NCBI RefSeq assembly: GCF_019431355.1
Contig: NZ_CP080269.1
Coordinates: 930,001-994,000 of the forward strand
Direction: 5' to 3'
Length of the DNA stretch: 64,000 nt
DNA from: Paenibacillus sp. R14(2021)
GTDB taxonomy: Bacteria > Bacillota > Bacilli > Paenibacillales > Paenibacillaceae
The notes below the pieces were generated by a model. It did not search any database, was not told the origin of the DNA, and saw nothing but the letters and a program-made list of their open reading frames with translations. The position numbers were made by a program, and so were the translations under genes. This document shows positions 43,924-53,457 of the stretch, in pieces. Each line of letters opens with the position of its first letter. Positions within the stretch are counted from its first letter, which is position 1.

Positions 43924-44985
43924 ATGGGAGAAAGCGAGGTTCAACGATTCTTGGCTACAATCGACGACGTCGCGAAGGCATCCGGCGTATCCAAGGGCAC
44001 GGTTTCGAGCGTATTCAGCAAGAAAAGGCCCATTAGCAAAGAAGTTACCGAGCGCGTGCTCGCTGCGGCCAAGTCGCTGCACTACAAACCGAATTATTGG
44101 GCAAGAAGCCTCGTGAGCCGCTCCACCCGCATACTCGGATTGAATATCCGAGGCGAATCGCTTGAATTCGGTCAGTTTCATCATTCCTTGCTTAACGGAG
44201 TCCTGCGCGTCTGTTACGAGAACGGCTACCGACTTCTGGTCAATGCGCTGTCGCCGGCTTATCTCAGCCAAGTCGAGAACATTTCCTCGGACCCGGTGGA
44301 TGGCGAAATCCTATTGGATCCCATCGCGTCGGACGCAAGGATCGAGGACCGGCTTCAAAGCGACATGCCCATCGTCATTATCGGCCGCCCGCCGGAGCCT
44401 TACGAGGCACAGGTCAGCTACGTCGATAACGACAATGTCGGCATGGCCGATCAAGTCACCTGCTACTTGATCGGACTTGGGCATACGGAAATCCTGTTCC
44501 TGAACGCGCCGGCATCGAGAACCGTGTCGGCAGACCGCGGCGAAGGATACAGAAGAGCGTTCAAGCAAGCGGGTCTGCAGCCGAAGCCCGATCTGATGAT
44601 GCACAAGCCGCTGAAAGGCGAGACGGCGTTTGCTTTCGGCTACGATTCGGCTCTCGCCAAGTTGGCGGTATCGCCGGACATCACGGCAGTTATCGCCGAT
44701 ACGGACATGATGGCGCTCGGCGTCTACAAGGCGGCGGAGCAGCTGGGACGGCGCATTCCGGAACAGCTGTCGGTCTTCGCGTTCAGCGACGACACCGTGC
44801 TCTCGCCGGAATTCTCGCCGCCTCTTACCGGCGTTCGGCTTCATGCCGACCGGCTGGGCGTCGAAGCGCTGAAGCTGCTGCTCGAGCAGTTGAATGCGCC
44901 TCAGAAAAGCGCAAAGCGGGTTCTCGTTCCGACGGAGCTCGTCATTCGCGGCTCCTGTGCGGCCCCGGGTCCGTGCGGCTCGTAA
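43924..44985 (+). CDS. LacI/GalR family regulator of the sugar locus
   Basis: A 353-residue repressor. The helix-turn-helix is ATIDDVAKASGVSKGTVSSVF, then the hinge-type YKPNYWARSL, and a periplasmic-binding-type sugar domain. The start is ambiguous: ATG 43924, given here, has a poor site, and TTG 43951, ten codons later, would start directly at the DNA-binding motif with GCGAGG upstream. Auto-regulation through the upstream palindromes and control of the importer that follows are inferred. Confidence 0.9.
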   Translation: MGESEVQRFLATIDDVAKASGVSKGTVSSVFSKKRPISKEVTERVLAAAKSLHYKPNYWARSLVSRSTRILGLNIRGESLEFGQFHHSLLNGVLRVCYENGYRLLVNALSPAYLSQVENISSDPVDGEILLDPIASDARIEDRLQSDMPIVIIGRPPEPYEAQVSYVDNDNVGMADQVTCYLIGLGHTEILFLNAPASRTVSADRGEGYRRAFKQAGLQPKPDLMMHKPLKGETAFAFGYDSALAKLAVSPDITAVIADTDMMALGVYKAAEQLGRRIPEQLSVFAFSDDTVLSPEFSPPLTGVRLHADRLGVEALKLLLEQLNAPQKSAKRVLVPTELVIRGSCAAPGPCGS

Positions 44986-45095
44986 GGCAGTCGGTCCTTT
45001 TCATATCTCTTTAATACGTACACATAGGTTGACAATCGCTTAGTCGCTCCGATCAGGATCCCAATTCGCACCAACATTCAGGAGGTTATCAACGA

Positions 45096-46553
45096 ATGAG
45101 AAAAGTATGGATGACGATGTCGACGGTCGCCGTCGCAAGTACGATGCTGCTGTCCGGCTGCGGTACGGAGAACGGAACGAATGACGCGGCCAATACGAAC
45201 GCGCCGGCAGGCAATAACGCGACCGCCGGTGCCAACGTCCCGGCCGAGACGCCGGCGGCGGACATGAAGCTGCGCATCCTCGATGCCAACGTCGGCGGCA
45301 AGACGCCGGAAGAGAACACGAAGTTCCAAGCGGAAATCAAACGCCTGACCGGCATCGACGCTTCCATCGAGAAGCCGGCGAGCGACTACGACCAGAAGGT
45401 GCTGACCGCGCTCGGCTCCGGCGAGAAATACGACCTCATCGAGCTCAGCGACCTGGGCAAGCTGGCCACCTTCGTGGACCAGGGCGTCGTCACGGATCTG
45501 ACCGATTTCGTCACCGGCTCCAAGGTGTTGTCCGATCCGAAGGTCGTCCCGACGGCCGAATGGGGTCAACTAAAGGACAAGGACGGCAAATTCGTCGCCG
45601 TGTTCAGCAAATTCCAAGGCGGAACGATGCCGATCGTGCGCAAGGACTGGCTCGACAAGCTCGGTCTGCAGGAGCCGAAGACGCTGGACGAGTACTACAA
45701 CGTTCTCAAGGCGTTCAAGGAGAAGGATCCCGACGGCAACGGCAAGAACGATACGTACGGCCTCAGCACGTCCGATCTCTACGATATTCAGGGCTTCATG
45801 AGCGCGGCCGGCGTGAAGGCACATTATGTGATGAAGGACGGCAAACGCACGATTCCGTATGCGACGGAAGCGGCCGTTCCGATGTACGCATGGTTTGCGA
45901 AGCTCGTGAAGGAAGGCATCATGGATCCGAACTTCGTAACGAACGACACGGGCAAAATGCGCAACCTGTTCCTCTCCGACCGCGTCGGCATGGTCACGTA
46001 CTGGGATGCTTGGGTCGGCATGTTCAACAACACGCGTAAACAAGCGGATCCGAACACGAAATTCCAAGCGGAAGCGCTCGAAGGCATTCCGGGCGCGGAC
46101 GGCACGATCCTGATGCGCCGCGGAGACCCGGATTTCTGGATCATTCCGGCCAACGCCGAGCACCCGGACGCCGCGAAGAAATTCCTGGAGTTCTGGCATA
46201 CGGAACCGGGCATTACGCTCGGAAGCCTCGGCATCGAGAACGAGGATTATACCAAAGAAGGCGACGCGTACAAGCTGACGCCGACCGGCACGGAGCACAA
46301 CATGGATCACGGGGTGCCGTTCTGGTACAACCAGAACGTGAAATATCCGTTCGGCAAGCTGCCTGGCGTTCAGGAAGCGCAGGATCTCGTGACGAAGAAC
46401 GCGACGCTCGAATTATCGCTGCCGGGCTGGCCCGACGCGGAGAAGATCGTCAAGAATTACGCGCTCAAAGCGATGTCCGGCCAAATGGACCCCGCGGAAG
46501 CCGTGAAGAAGATGCACGAAGAGCTGCTTGGCAAAAAACTGATCGACGAGTAA
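45096..46553 (+). CDS. Extracellular solute-binding lipoprotein, LipO/LplA-like
   Basis: A 485-residue binding protein with lipobox LLSGC (Cys 22) and a Thr/Asn/Ala-rich linker. The family hallmark calcium-binding-like loop DPDGNGKNDTYGLS is near 212-225, as in LipO- and YtcQ-type proteins that bind oligosaccharides in Paenibacillus and Bacillus. Followed by two permeases and a PHP hydrolase, without an ATPase. The start follows CAGGAGG. The substrate is unknown. Confidence 0.9.
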   Translation: MRKVWMTMSTVAVASTMLLSGCGTENGTNDAANTNAPAGNNATAGANVPAETPAADMKLRILDANVGGKTPEENTKFQAEIKRLTGIDASIEKPASDYDQKVLTALGSGEKYDLIELSDLGKLATFVDQGVVTDLTDFVTGSKVLSDPKVVPTAEWGQLKDKDGKFVAVFSKFQGGTMPIVRKDWLDKLGLQEPKTLDEYYNVLKAFKEKDPDGNGKNDTYGLSTSDLYDIQGFMSAAGVKAHYVMKDGKRTIPYATEAAVPMYAWFAKLVKEGIMDPNFVTNDTGKMRNLFLSDRVGMVTYWDAWVGMFNNTRKQADPNTKFQAEALEGIPGADGTILMRRGDPDFWIIPANAEHPDAAKKFLEFWHTEPGITLGSLGIENEDYTKEGDAYKLTPTGTEHNMDHGVPFWYNQNVKYPFGKLPGVQEAQDLVTKNATLELSLPGWPDAEKIVKNYALKAMSGQMDPAEAVKKMHEELLGKKLIDE

Positions 46554-46668
46554 GAAGTTTTTCGAGTGCAGTCGAACAACAAGCGGGCAGGGGAGCACGG
46601 ATCTCCTGCTTGCCTTCTTTTCAGCCCGATAATGGTACCGTTTACTAGATAAGGACGTGGATACAAGC

Positions 46669-47544
46669 ATGGGATTGTTGAAGAAGTACGGCGCGCTTTA
46701 CCTCATGATGGTGCCAGTGATCGCTTATTTTATCGTATTCGCCTATTACCCGCTCGTGAAAGGGCTGCAGACCAGCTTTCAGGATTACAAGCTGATGGGC
46801 GATCGGCCGTACGTCGGGTTCGCGAACTACGACGCGGTGCTGCACGATTCGTTGTTCTGGGAAGCGATGGTCAACACGCTCGTCATCGGGGGAGGCATTC
46901 TCCTCTTCAGCTTCATCGCGCCGCTCGTCATCGCGCTGTCGCTGAACGAAGTGCTGCGGACCTGGTTCAAGAAGATGGCGCAAATGATCCTCTACGTGCC
47001 GCATCTGCTCTCCTGGGTCGTGGTCGGCGGGATCTGGATTTTCATGCTGTCGCCCGACAGCGGAATCGTGAACATGATCCTAGTCCATGTGTTTCACCGG
47101 GCGCCGATCAATTTTCTGGCGGATTCCGGCTATGCGCGCTGGATCATGATTCTCCTCTCGACGTGGAAGGAGATGGGCTACACGTGCATTTTGTTCCTGG
47201 CGGGGATCGTGTCGATCAATCCGTCGCTCTACGAGGCGGCGCGCATGGACGGCGCGACGCGCTGGCAGCAGCTGACGTACGTGACGCTGCCGCAGCTTAG
47301 CAACACGATGAAGGTCGTCTTCCTGCTGAATACGCTCGGGATTCTAAGGATATTCGACCAAGTGTTCATCCTCCGCAATCCCACGATTGCCTCGAAGGTG
47401 GACGTGCTTATGATGTATACGTTCCAAAAAGGGATTCTCGAAATCAAGCTCGGACCCGCGGCGGCGGCCAGCTTCTTCGTCCTGGTTTTGACGCTCGCGC
47501 TGACGCTCGTCGTGCGGCGAATGACAAGATTTGATGAGGTGTAA
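46669..47544 (+). CDS. ABC transporter permease, LplB-like
   Basis: A 291-residue permease with six predicted helices and the EAA loop EAARMDGATRWQQL followed by TLPQL. ATG 46669 has AAGGA about 12 bases upstream; GTG 46657 is a possible alternative. First of the two permeases of the second importer; only five bases separate its stop from the next start. Confidence 0.9.
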   Translation: MGLLKKYGALYLMMVPVIAYFIVFAYYPLVKGLQTSFQDYKLMGDRPYVGFANYDAVLHDSLFWEAMVNTLVIGGGILLFSFIAPLVIALSLNEVLRTWFKKMAQMILYVPHLLSWVVVGGIWIFMLSPDSGIVNMILVHVFHRAPINFLADSGYARWIMILLSTWKEMGYTCILFLAGIVSINPSLYEAARMDGATRWQQLTYVTLPQLSNTMKVVFLLNTLGILRIFDQVFILRNPTIASKVDVLMMYTFQKGILEIKLGPAAAASFFVLVLTLALTLVVRRMTRFDEV

Positions 47545-47549
47545 CGACA

Positions 47550-48419
47550 ATGTCCGATCGATTCGAACGGCTCGGCTGGAAGAATAAAGCATTCGATACG
47601 CTAAACGGCCTTTTTCTGCTCGCGCTGATGCTGACCATGATTATTCCGTTTATTAACGTGCTCGCGCTCTCTTTCTCTTCGGGCATCGCGTCCATGCGGC
47701 CGGAAATCGTGCTGTGGCCGAAGCAGTTCAGCATGGAAGGCTACGAGATCGTGTGGAAAAGCCTCGATATTTGGCGTCCGCTGCTCAACAGCGTCATCGT
47801 GACCGTGGTCGGCACGGTGCTGCACGTGCTGCTGTCCAGCCTGGCGGGCTACGTGTTCATCTATCCCCGTCTGCCGGGCAAGAGGGTGATGCTGACGTTT
47901 GTACTGATCACGATGATGGTACCGCAGGAAGCGATCATGATTCCGCTCTACGTGGTCAACAAAGACCTGCATCTCATCAATACGCTGAGCGCGCTCGTGC
48001 TGTCGGGTCTCGTGTCCGGTTTCTCGATCCTGCTCATGCGCAGCTTTTTCCTGAATGTGCCGTACGAGATGTCGGAATCAGCCAAGATTGACGGCGCCGG
48101 CGAATTCCGCATCTTCCTGACGATGTACCTGCGGCTCGCGGCCGCGGGCCTCGCGACTGTGACGCTGTTCGAGTTCGTCGGACGGTGGAACATGTTCACG
48201 GCGCCGGTCATGTTCATTAACGATTCCATGAAATACACGCTTCAGGTGGCGTTGAAAGCGATGATTATTGATACGAGCAGCAATTCCGGCACCTATATGG
48301 TGACCACGAACGTGCGGATGGCGGGGATCGTTATCAGCATCCTCCCGCTGATCGCGGTGTATCCGTTCGTGCAGAAGTATTTCATGAAAGGCATCCTGCT
48401 CGGCGCCAGCAAAGAATAG
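47550..48419 (+). CDS. ABC transporter permease, LplC/YtcP-like
   Basis: A 289-residue permease with six predicted helices and the EAA-type loop ESAKIDGAGEFRIF. It forms the second half of the channel with the LplB-like protein. The stop is eight bases before the PHP gene, so the hydrolase is almost surely co-transcribed. Confidence 0.9.
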   Translation: MSDRFERLGWKNKAFDTLNGLFLLALMLTMIIPFINVLALSFSSGIASMRPEIVLWPKQFSMEGYEIVWKSLDIWRPLLNSVIVTVVGTVLHVLLSSLAGYVFIYPRLPGKRVMLTFVLITMMVPQEAIMIPLYVVNKDLHLINTLSALVLSGLVSGFSILLMRSFFLNVPYEMSESAKIDGAGEFRIFLTMYLRLAAAGLATVTLFEFVGRWNMFTAPVMFINDSMKYTLQVALKAMIIDTSSNSGTYMVTTNVRMAGIVISILPLIAVYPFVQKYFMKGILLGASKE

Positions 48420-48427
48420 GAGGACGC

Positions 48428-49927
48428 ATGATGGAGATGAACAAACAGCGGCTCGCGCTGCTCAGATGGATCGGCAAAGAAGAGGAACGTTCTTATTTGG
48501 AGGTTCCGTTTACGGTTGAGGGACCGGTGGAGCGCATCGATATCGCGTACCGTTACGAACGCGGAGGAGCGGCGGGGACGGTCGTTGATATCGGACTCCG
48601 CTCGCCGGAGCGGGTCGTCGGCTGGAGCGGAGGCGCCCGCGAAGCGTTTTTCGTCGGAACGGAGAAGGCGACCCCGGGCTATCTGGCAGGACCGATCGTC
48701 GAGGGCGAATGGGCCGTACTCCTCGGGGCTTACAAGATCCCCGAAGGCGGCGCGGAGGTGATCGTCGAGGTGGAGCTCGCCCGGCCGCACGGACGCTGGA
48801 TGAAAGGCGACCTTCATATGCACAGCGTGCACAGCGACGGAGGCTATACGATCGAGCAGGCGAAGGATTCGTGCAAGGCCCGCGGGCTGGAATTCATGGC
48901 GCTGACGGATCACAACACGTCCTCGCAAAATTTCACGGCACTTTCTCCCGACGAGCAGCTGCTGCTGATTCCCGGCGTGGAGCTGACGAGTTACTTCGGC
49001 CATGCCAACGTGCTCGGCGCTCCGGATGCGCTGCGGGATTTCCGAGTGACGACTTCGGGGCAAGCGGACGAAGTACTAGAGGAAGTGCGTGAGCGGGGCG
49101 GCTTCGTATCGCTGAATCATCCGTTCTGTCCGTCCTGCCCCTGGGAGCTTGGCTTTGACGTGCCTTATGATGCGATCGAAGTATGGAACGGCCCTTGGCG
49201 CGCCTTGAACGAGCGCGCACTGGCTTGGTGGCAGGAACAGCTCGCGCAGGGCCGCCGGGTGATCGCCTTGGGCGGCAGCGACACGCACCGCGATGACCGG
49301 TTCGTGAAGCACGGCCGTCCGACGGCTTCCGTCTGGACGGAAGCAGATACGGCGCAGGGCGTGCTGGCGGGCATTCGCCAGGGACGCGTCGTGCTGCAGT
49401 TCGATCCCGACGAAACCTGTATGGCCCTCGCCTCGGGCGAATATGGCATCGGCGATACGATTCCTCGGCATGCCGTCGAGGAGCGGGGCGGCGTTCCGCT
49501 GACCATTGACATCTGCGGCGCCAAAGGTGACCGCGTCGCACTATGGTCCGACCGCGGCATTGAAGCCCTTTGGGACATTGCCGTTCCGGCGTCAGCCGCC
49601 GAGGCGGGCGAGTGGGAAGCGGAAGCCGCCGAAGTCGGCGGCTGGACCATTCAGCGGGAGATCGCCGCGATCATGGCCTTCGATGCGGCGGAAGATAAGG
49701 GCTGCGTGCCCGTGATTCCGGCCGGGGCTGCCGCCGAATTCGATGTTATCGCGCCCCGGATGGTGGAGGCGGAGAACGGTCACGTACGCCTGCGCTTTCA
49801 AGGCTCGGGGGACCGGCTGTTCTATCGGTTGGAGGCGCGCCGCACCTTGGAAGGACTGGAGCAGTCCGTCGTGACCTGCATGACCAATCCCGTGTACATC
49901 GCACGGGCTGAGGATACTGGCGCCTGA
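48428..49927 (+). CDS. PHP-domain metallohydrolase, CehA/McbA-like
   Basis: A 499-residue enzyme with an N-terminal beta-sandwich (about 1-120) and a PHP domain (about 125-330): GDLHMHSVHSDG, LTDHN, PGVELTSYFGHANVLG, LNHPF and GGSDTHRDD provide the metal ligands. It ends with another beta-rich region. PHP proteins of this type hydrolyse phosphoesters or carbamates. The link to a sugar importer suggests it acts on the imported compound or its phosphorylated form; this is inference. Start ATG 48428 follows AGGAGG. Confidence 0.88.
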   Translation: MMEMNKQRLALLRWIGKEEERSYLEVPFTVEGPVERIDIAYRYERGGAAGTVVDIGLRSPERVVGWSGGAREAFFVGTEKATPGYLAGPIVEGEWAVLLGAYKIPEGGAEVIVEVELARPHGRWMKGDLHMHSVHSDGGYTIEQAKDSCKARGLEFMALTDHNTSSQNFTALSPDEQLLLIPGVELTSYFGHANVLGAPDALRDFRVTTSGQADEVLEEVRERGGFVSLNHPFCPSCPWELGFDVPYDAIEVWNGPWRALNERALAWWQEQLAQGRRVIALGGSDTHRDDRFVKHGRPTASVWTEADTAQGVLAGIRQGRVVLQFDPDETCMALASGEYGIGDTIPRHAVEERGGVPLTIDICGAKGDRVALWSDRGIEALWDIAVPASAAEAGEWEAEAAEVGGWTIQREIAAIMAFDAAEDKGCVPVIPAGAAAEFDVIAPRMVEAENGHVRLRFQGSGDRLFYRLEARRTLEGLEQSVVTCMTNPVYIARAEDTGA

Positions 49928-50058
49928 ACAGGAACAAGCCGGCGAAGCAACCAACTGATCGCGAACCTGCGGTCTGCAGCGATAGCCCGACTGAGTGCGC
50001 TGTACTTTATGAGGAGTAGGATTTCTGATGATTGTTAAGGAATTAATAGACCAGAACG

Positions 50059-50088
50059 AGGCTGCCGAGACAAACGGCAGCCTTTGCT
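50059..50088 (+). terminator. Terminator downstream of the PHP locus
   Basis: AGGCTGCCG/CGGCAGCCT with a seven-base loop and a short T run. The remaining 49928-50479 stretch has no gene that I can support. Confidence 0.75.
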
Positions 50089-50479
50089 CAACTAGTGGGC
50101 AGGCACGAATGCCCAAATAGTAAATATTTCGATCGACTATTTTGCTAGTGATGTCGGAGAACAAGAACTTGTTTGTCGAATTCGGGCGAAAGCCATGAAA
50201 ACCACTTTTTTCGTATTTACTCATTATGAATTGAATGTACATGAAGGTTCTCAAGGTGCGGTCAGCCACCATGTTGGGGCACGGTATAATGGGCTATAAA
50301 CCTTCATATACTTAAAGCGGCGGCCGCTAATTCGCCTTCGAAATGCCACTACCTGCTACCGGTTATTCATAAAGAATTGCGGTCGAGGACTGGTTCCTAA
50401 AAATGCAGAGTCAATGGAACGCGAGGGTAAGCCTTTTTTAAATTTCAACAGCAAATAACAAAGCATAGGAGTATTAACA

Positions 50480-50887
50480 ATGCATCCTTTACGAGAACTA
50501 CGGGAATCCGGTCACGCTACACCTGCCCAGGTGAGCGCGCTGCTTGCCGAAAACATCGTATTCAACAGCCCGATCCTTGTACGGCCGATCGAGGGACGTG
50601 AAGTCATCGCGGCGATTTTCGCTCAGTCGAGCTCAACGCGTGGTTCCGGTACCTATACAGCCGAGTTTAAGCTCGATGAGCGCACCACCTTCTTGCGCTG
50701 GGAGGGGACTATGGAGGGCCATAAGATCGAAAGCTTTGAGGTAATCGTGGACAACGAGCAGGGGCTGATGGTGGAGCGTACTATTGCCCTTCGGCCGTAT
50801 CCGGCGGTGAAACTGTTCCGCGACGCCATGTATGCATCGCTTAAAGATAAGCTGCCACCCGATGTTTGGGACTACCAAACGCCGTAG
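50480..50887 (+). CDS. NTF2/SnoaL-like protein
   Basis: A 135-residue protein with the NTF2-like pattern: a first helix PAQVSALLAENIVFNSP, RPIEGREVIAAIFAQ, and strands ending LMVERTIALRPYPAVKLF. The C-terminal helix is long. No active residues can be assigned. The start follows a weak TAGGAG. Its composition resembles proteins of high-GC bacteria, so recent acquisition is possible. It has its own terminator. Confidence 0.75.
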   Translation: MHPLRELRESGHATPAQVSALLAENIVFNSPILVRPIEGREVIAAIFAQSSSTRGSGTYTAEFKLDERTTFLRWEGTMEGHKIESFEVIVDNEQGLMVERTIALRPYPAVKLFRDAMYASLKDKLPPDVWDYQTP

Positions 50888-50921
50888 TGTGGCCGACGGG
50901 CCGTTTCAAGCCGTTACAAAA

Positions 50922-50958
50922 CCACCTGTCGGCCGAAAGGTCGATAGGTGATTTTTTT
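50922..50958 (+). terminator. Terminator of the NTF2-like gene
   Basis: CACCTGTCGGCC/GGTCGATAGGTG (two wobbles), GAAA loop and a run of seven T. Confidence 0.85.
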
Positions 50959-51128
50959 GTATTGATCAGTCATAGCCACAGCCCAGAATCATTCAATACT
51001 TAATCCAAGGATGATTCGTGCAATGATTAGCACAAAGAAATGGTTTGTAAGCATCGAAAGTACATTAGAAACAATAAGCAGCAACGACAGTCCGACAACC
51101 ACCATCTGCCGGTCCAGACGTCCGATAG

Positions 51129-51390
51129 TGTCAGGTGACTAAAACATTGTCTCATTAAAGACCGCGAAAATCGCGGTTTTTTGCATTTATGGGATCAAGT
51201 TCTTGTCAAAACCAAATGACAAGAACTTGATCCCATTACCGAAATTGACAAGAATTTTATCTCATTCCCGACGAAAGACAGGAAATTGACTATTGAAGGC
51301 AGCCAGCCAGATCCGTGCTGTTATCCGTCACTTCAATAGCTGATCGTGGTCGTTCATAGCGTCGATGCATACAAATAAAAGTGGCTTCCG
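51129..51390. repeat. Hairpin-array element, copy G
   Basis: The best complete copy, 262 bp. TGTCAGGTGACTAAAACATT start; CCGCGAAAATCGCGG at 51162-51176 with T run; perfect 20-bp arms at 51189-51208 and 51217-51236 (ATGGGATCAAGTTCTTGTCA and complement, eight-base loop); direct motif TTGACAAGAATTTTATCTCATT at 51245-51266; tail ending AAAAGTGGCTTCCG. Nearly identical to copy D 27 kb away. At about 51415-51445 a short hairpin AGGAGACCA/TGGTCTCCT with T run could end the AbiH remnant's transcript. Confidence 0.8.
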
Positions 51391-51484
51391 AAACGTAAAC
51401 CATGCAAACTGAGGTCTTTCTAGGAGACCATTCCGTTGGTCTCCTTTTTTATCTCCTCGCATTAAGCCTCTTCGATTCAGATAT

Positions 51485-52010
51485 TTATCGATTAAAGAAT
51501 CCATTTGACGGAATCAGCGTAATGCGTTCGATTTCAATTCCACAGTCAAATAAAGCGTCCAACCTCCTTTTCTGTTCGCTTTCGCTACTTGCGTAGAAGT
51601 AATACACTTGCCATTTGGCCTTATGTAGCGATTGGGAATCGATTTCTTTGAAATAAGGGAGATCTACGCCCGCGAGAGAATGTCCGATGACAATAATTCC
51701 ATCGATTTCTTTATTTTTCAGAACTCTCAAGTTAGGCATATATTCATTGATTTCTTTAAAGGTGCGCACATAATAATCATGCACGACGTAGCAGATGCTC
51801 ATTTCTTTTTCTTCGAATCGATTTTCTGCTACCTGATGACGTTCTTTCATACTGCTAATAATCTCTGCATTGCCATGTCCCAGTACTGGATCAATATCGT
51901 GTTCCAGCGTTGAATCATGGATATGCAATATGTTTTCTTCGCTCACTCCATAGACTGTTTCCAAGACATTTCTATAAATTGAAGTTTATATAATAATCCT
52001 CATTAGCCTC
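51485..52010 (-). pseudogene. AbiH-type phage defence gene, broken
   Basis: The C-terminal 159 residues are in one frame from 51964 to 51485 and contain NILHIHDS and EIDGIIVIGHSLAGVDLPYF, hallmarks of AbiH abortive infection proteins. The preceding EANEDYYINFN matches the family's NFNYT motif but lies in another frame with a stop, so a frameshift near 51970 broke the gene. The N-terminal half, from about 52010, is replaced by a conjugation gene fragment. Confidence 0.7.
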
Positions 52011-52059
52011 ATGAATGAAATCGGTTTTTGGTTGAACACCCTCGATTTTATAGAAATAC

Positions 52060-52208
52060 CGGGTAACCGGATGGAGCTTGCCGAGCTGCTCAATATTTCG
52101 GACGACCTGCAACTCTCCTATATCACCAATGTTGACGCTGGGAATGGACTGATGAAGGTGGGCAAACTGTATAGCCTGATGACAACGGAGCCAGGCGAGA
52201 GGCAATAA
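52060..52208 (+). pseudogene. VirB4/TraE-like conjugation ATPase, C-terminal of a small segment
   Basis: The frame reads MELAELLNISDDLQLSYITN and VDAGNGLMKVGKLY...MTTEPGE, the region before the C-terminus of VirB4-type ATPases in Gram-positive integrative conjugative elements (Tn916-ORF16 type). The Walker motifs are missing. It ends at a normal stop followed by a terminator, so this was the gene's real 3' end. Confidence 0.55.
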
Positions 52209-52210
52209 AA

Positions 52211-52251
52211 AAGGTAAGCGGCTGATCTTAACGAGATCGGCCGCTTACCTT
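52211..52251. terminator. Terminator after the conjugation ATPase remnant
   Basis: AAGGTAAGCGGCTGATC pairs with GATCGGCCGCTTACCTT (one wobble) around a short loop, with A and T flanks. Confidence 0.85.
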
Positions 52252-52290
52252 AAATTAATACTCAAGCAGTCTGATTATGCATTTCATACG

Positions 52291-52596
52291 TCAATTAGGG
52301 GAGACAATGAGAATAGAGTTTATAGCATAGTCTAGAAGATCTTTGATTTTTTGATTTTCTTCTCCAGCTTTCACTAATATTCGGAGACCGTGTTGTGTAT
52401 TTGCTAAACTCTTCGCTATTATACTTGCTGGGAAATCCTTACTAATCTCATTTTGTATCTGACCACGAACAATAACTTCCTCCAATAAATTCTCAGATTC
52501 CTTAAACATCGCTTCAATTTCAGTCTTTACCTCTAAATCATCTGTTCCAAATTCCAGAGCTACGTTCGCAAGTCGAAGGCTGGTATCAAGTTGCAT
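52291..52596 (-). pseudogene. TetR regulator, C-terminal remnant
   Basis: The frame reads ANVALEFGTDDLEVKTEIEA, then EISKDFPASIIAKSLANTQH and GLRILVKAGEENQKIKDLLD, a TetR ligand-domain end. The DNA-binding domain is missing because a transposase fragment begins at about 52576. Confidence 0.6.
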
Positions 52597-53295
52597 TTGC
52601 GACTGGCTTTCGTAGGTGAAAACGAGGTCCTGCCCGAGAGCGCGACGATTACAGAAGCAAAGAAGAACGATCGGATACAAATGGATGCGCTCATTGATGA
52701 GCCTGGTGCAACGTACATATTTGACCGCGGTTATGTGGATTACGATGCTTTTGATCGGTATTGCAAAGACGGGATTTTCTTTGTGACACGGCTGAAAAGC
52801 AACGCGGTCATCGAACCGCTAACGTCGAATGCGATTCCGCCAGGCAGCAAGATTTCGGCTGATGAGCAGGTGCGAGTTGGATCACCGCAGAAGCGCGTTA
52901 AACATGAACTTCGCATGATTCAAACACAGGATTCGGAAGGCAACCTACTCTTTTTGGTGACCAATCGCTTTGATCTGACAGGCGACGAAATCGGTGAAAT
53001 GTACCGAAACCGCTGGGCAATTGAGACCTTCTTCAAATGGATGAAACAGCATCTTCGGTTAAAGCGGTTCTACGGCACAAGTGAGCGAGCTGTACATAAC
53101 CAAATCTGGATTGCACTCATTGCCTTTTGCTTGCATGTGCTCGTCAAGCTGGACACAAAGGTCGAACATAGCATACTTGAGATTTCACGTTGGCTGCACA
53201 AGTTGCTCTGGCAACCGTATGCGCAGTGGCTCGCACGGATGAAACGAAAACCAAGCAGAACTTCTACAGGACGAAGACCACAAGCATCCTCATAA
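52576..53295 (+). mobile_element. IS4 family transposase, truncated at the 5' end
   Basis: About 239 residues from GIKLHLRLAFVGENEV onward. The second Asp motif is FDRGYVDYDAFD and the third is YRNRWAIETFFKWMKQHLRLKRFYG with the catalytic Glu (Y-R-E-K signature). The N-terminal third with the first Asp is missing, so it cannot act alone. The right end of the element is not clear; it should lie before about 53404. It separates a TetR remnant from the truncated ATPase gene. Confidence 0.8.
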
Positions 53296-53457
53296 GCACG
53301 AACGGTCAGCTGTTTTTTACACTCGTGAGCATAAATACATAAAAATTCCAAATGGACTGAGCTACCTCTAGTGGCTGCTCGACTTTTTTCATTTCACACA
53401 TAAAATTGTATTCTTAATTTTCTGACTAATGTCTCGCGAAAATTTAATGCAACGCTA

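Noticed and set aside
45570-46310. A 246-codon minus-strand frame opposite the LipO-like gene
   Set aside because: Shadow of the plus-strand gene, with biased Arg/Val/His composition and no ribosome binding site.
48933-49541. A 202-codon minus-strand frame opposite the PHP gene
   Set aside because: Arg-rich shadow; the plus strand has all PHP metal motifs.
52576-53295. The IS4 transposase as an intact insertion sequence
   Set aside because: The first catalytic Asp region is missing and no terminal inverted repeats could be matched on both sides.
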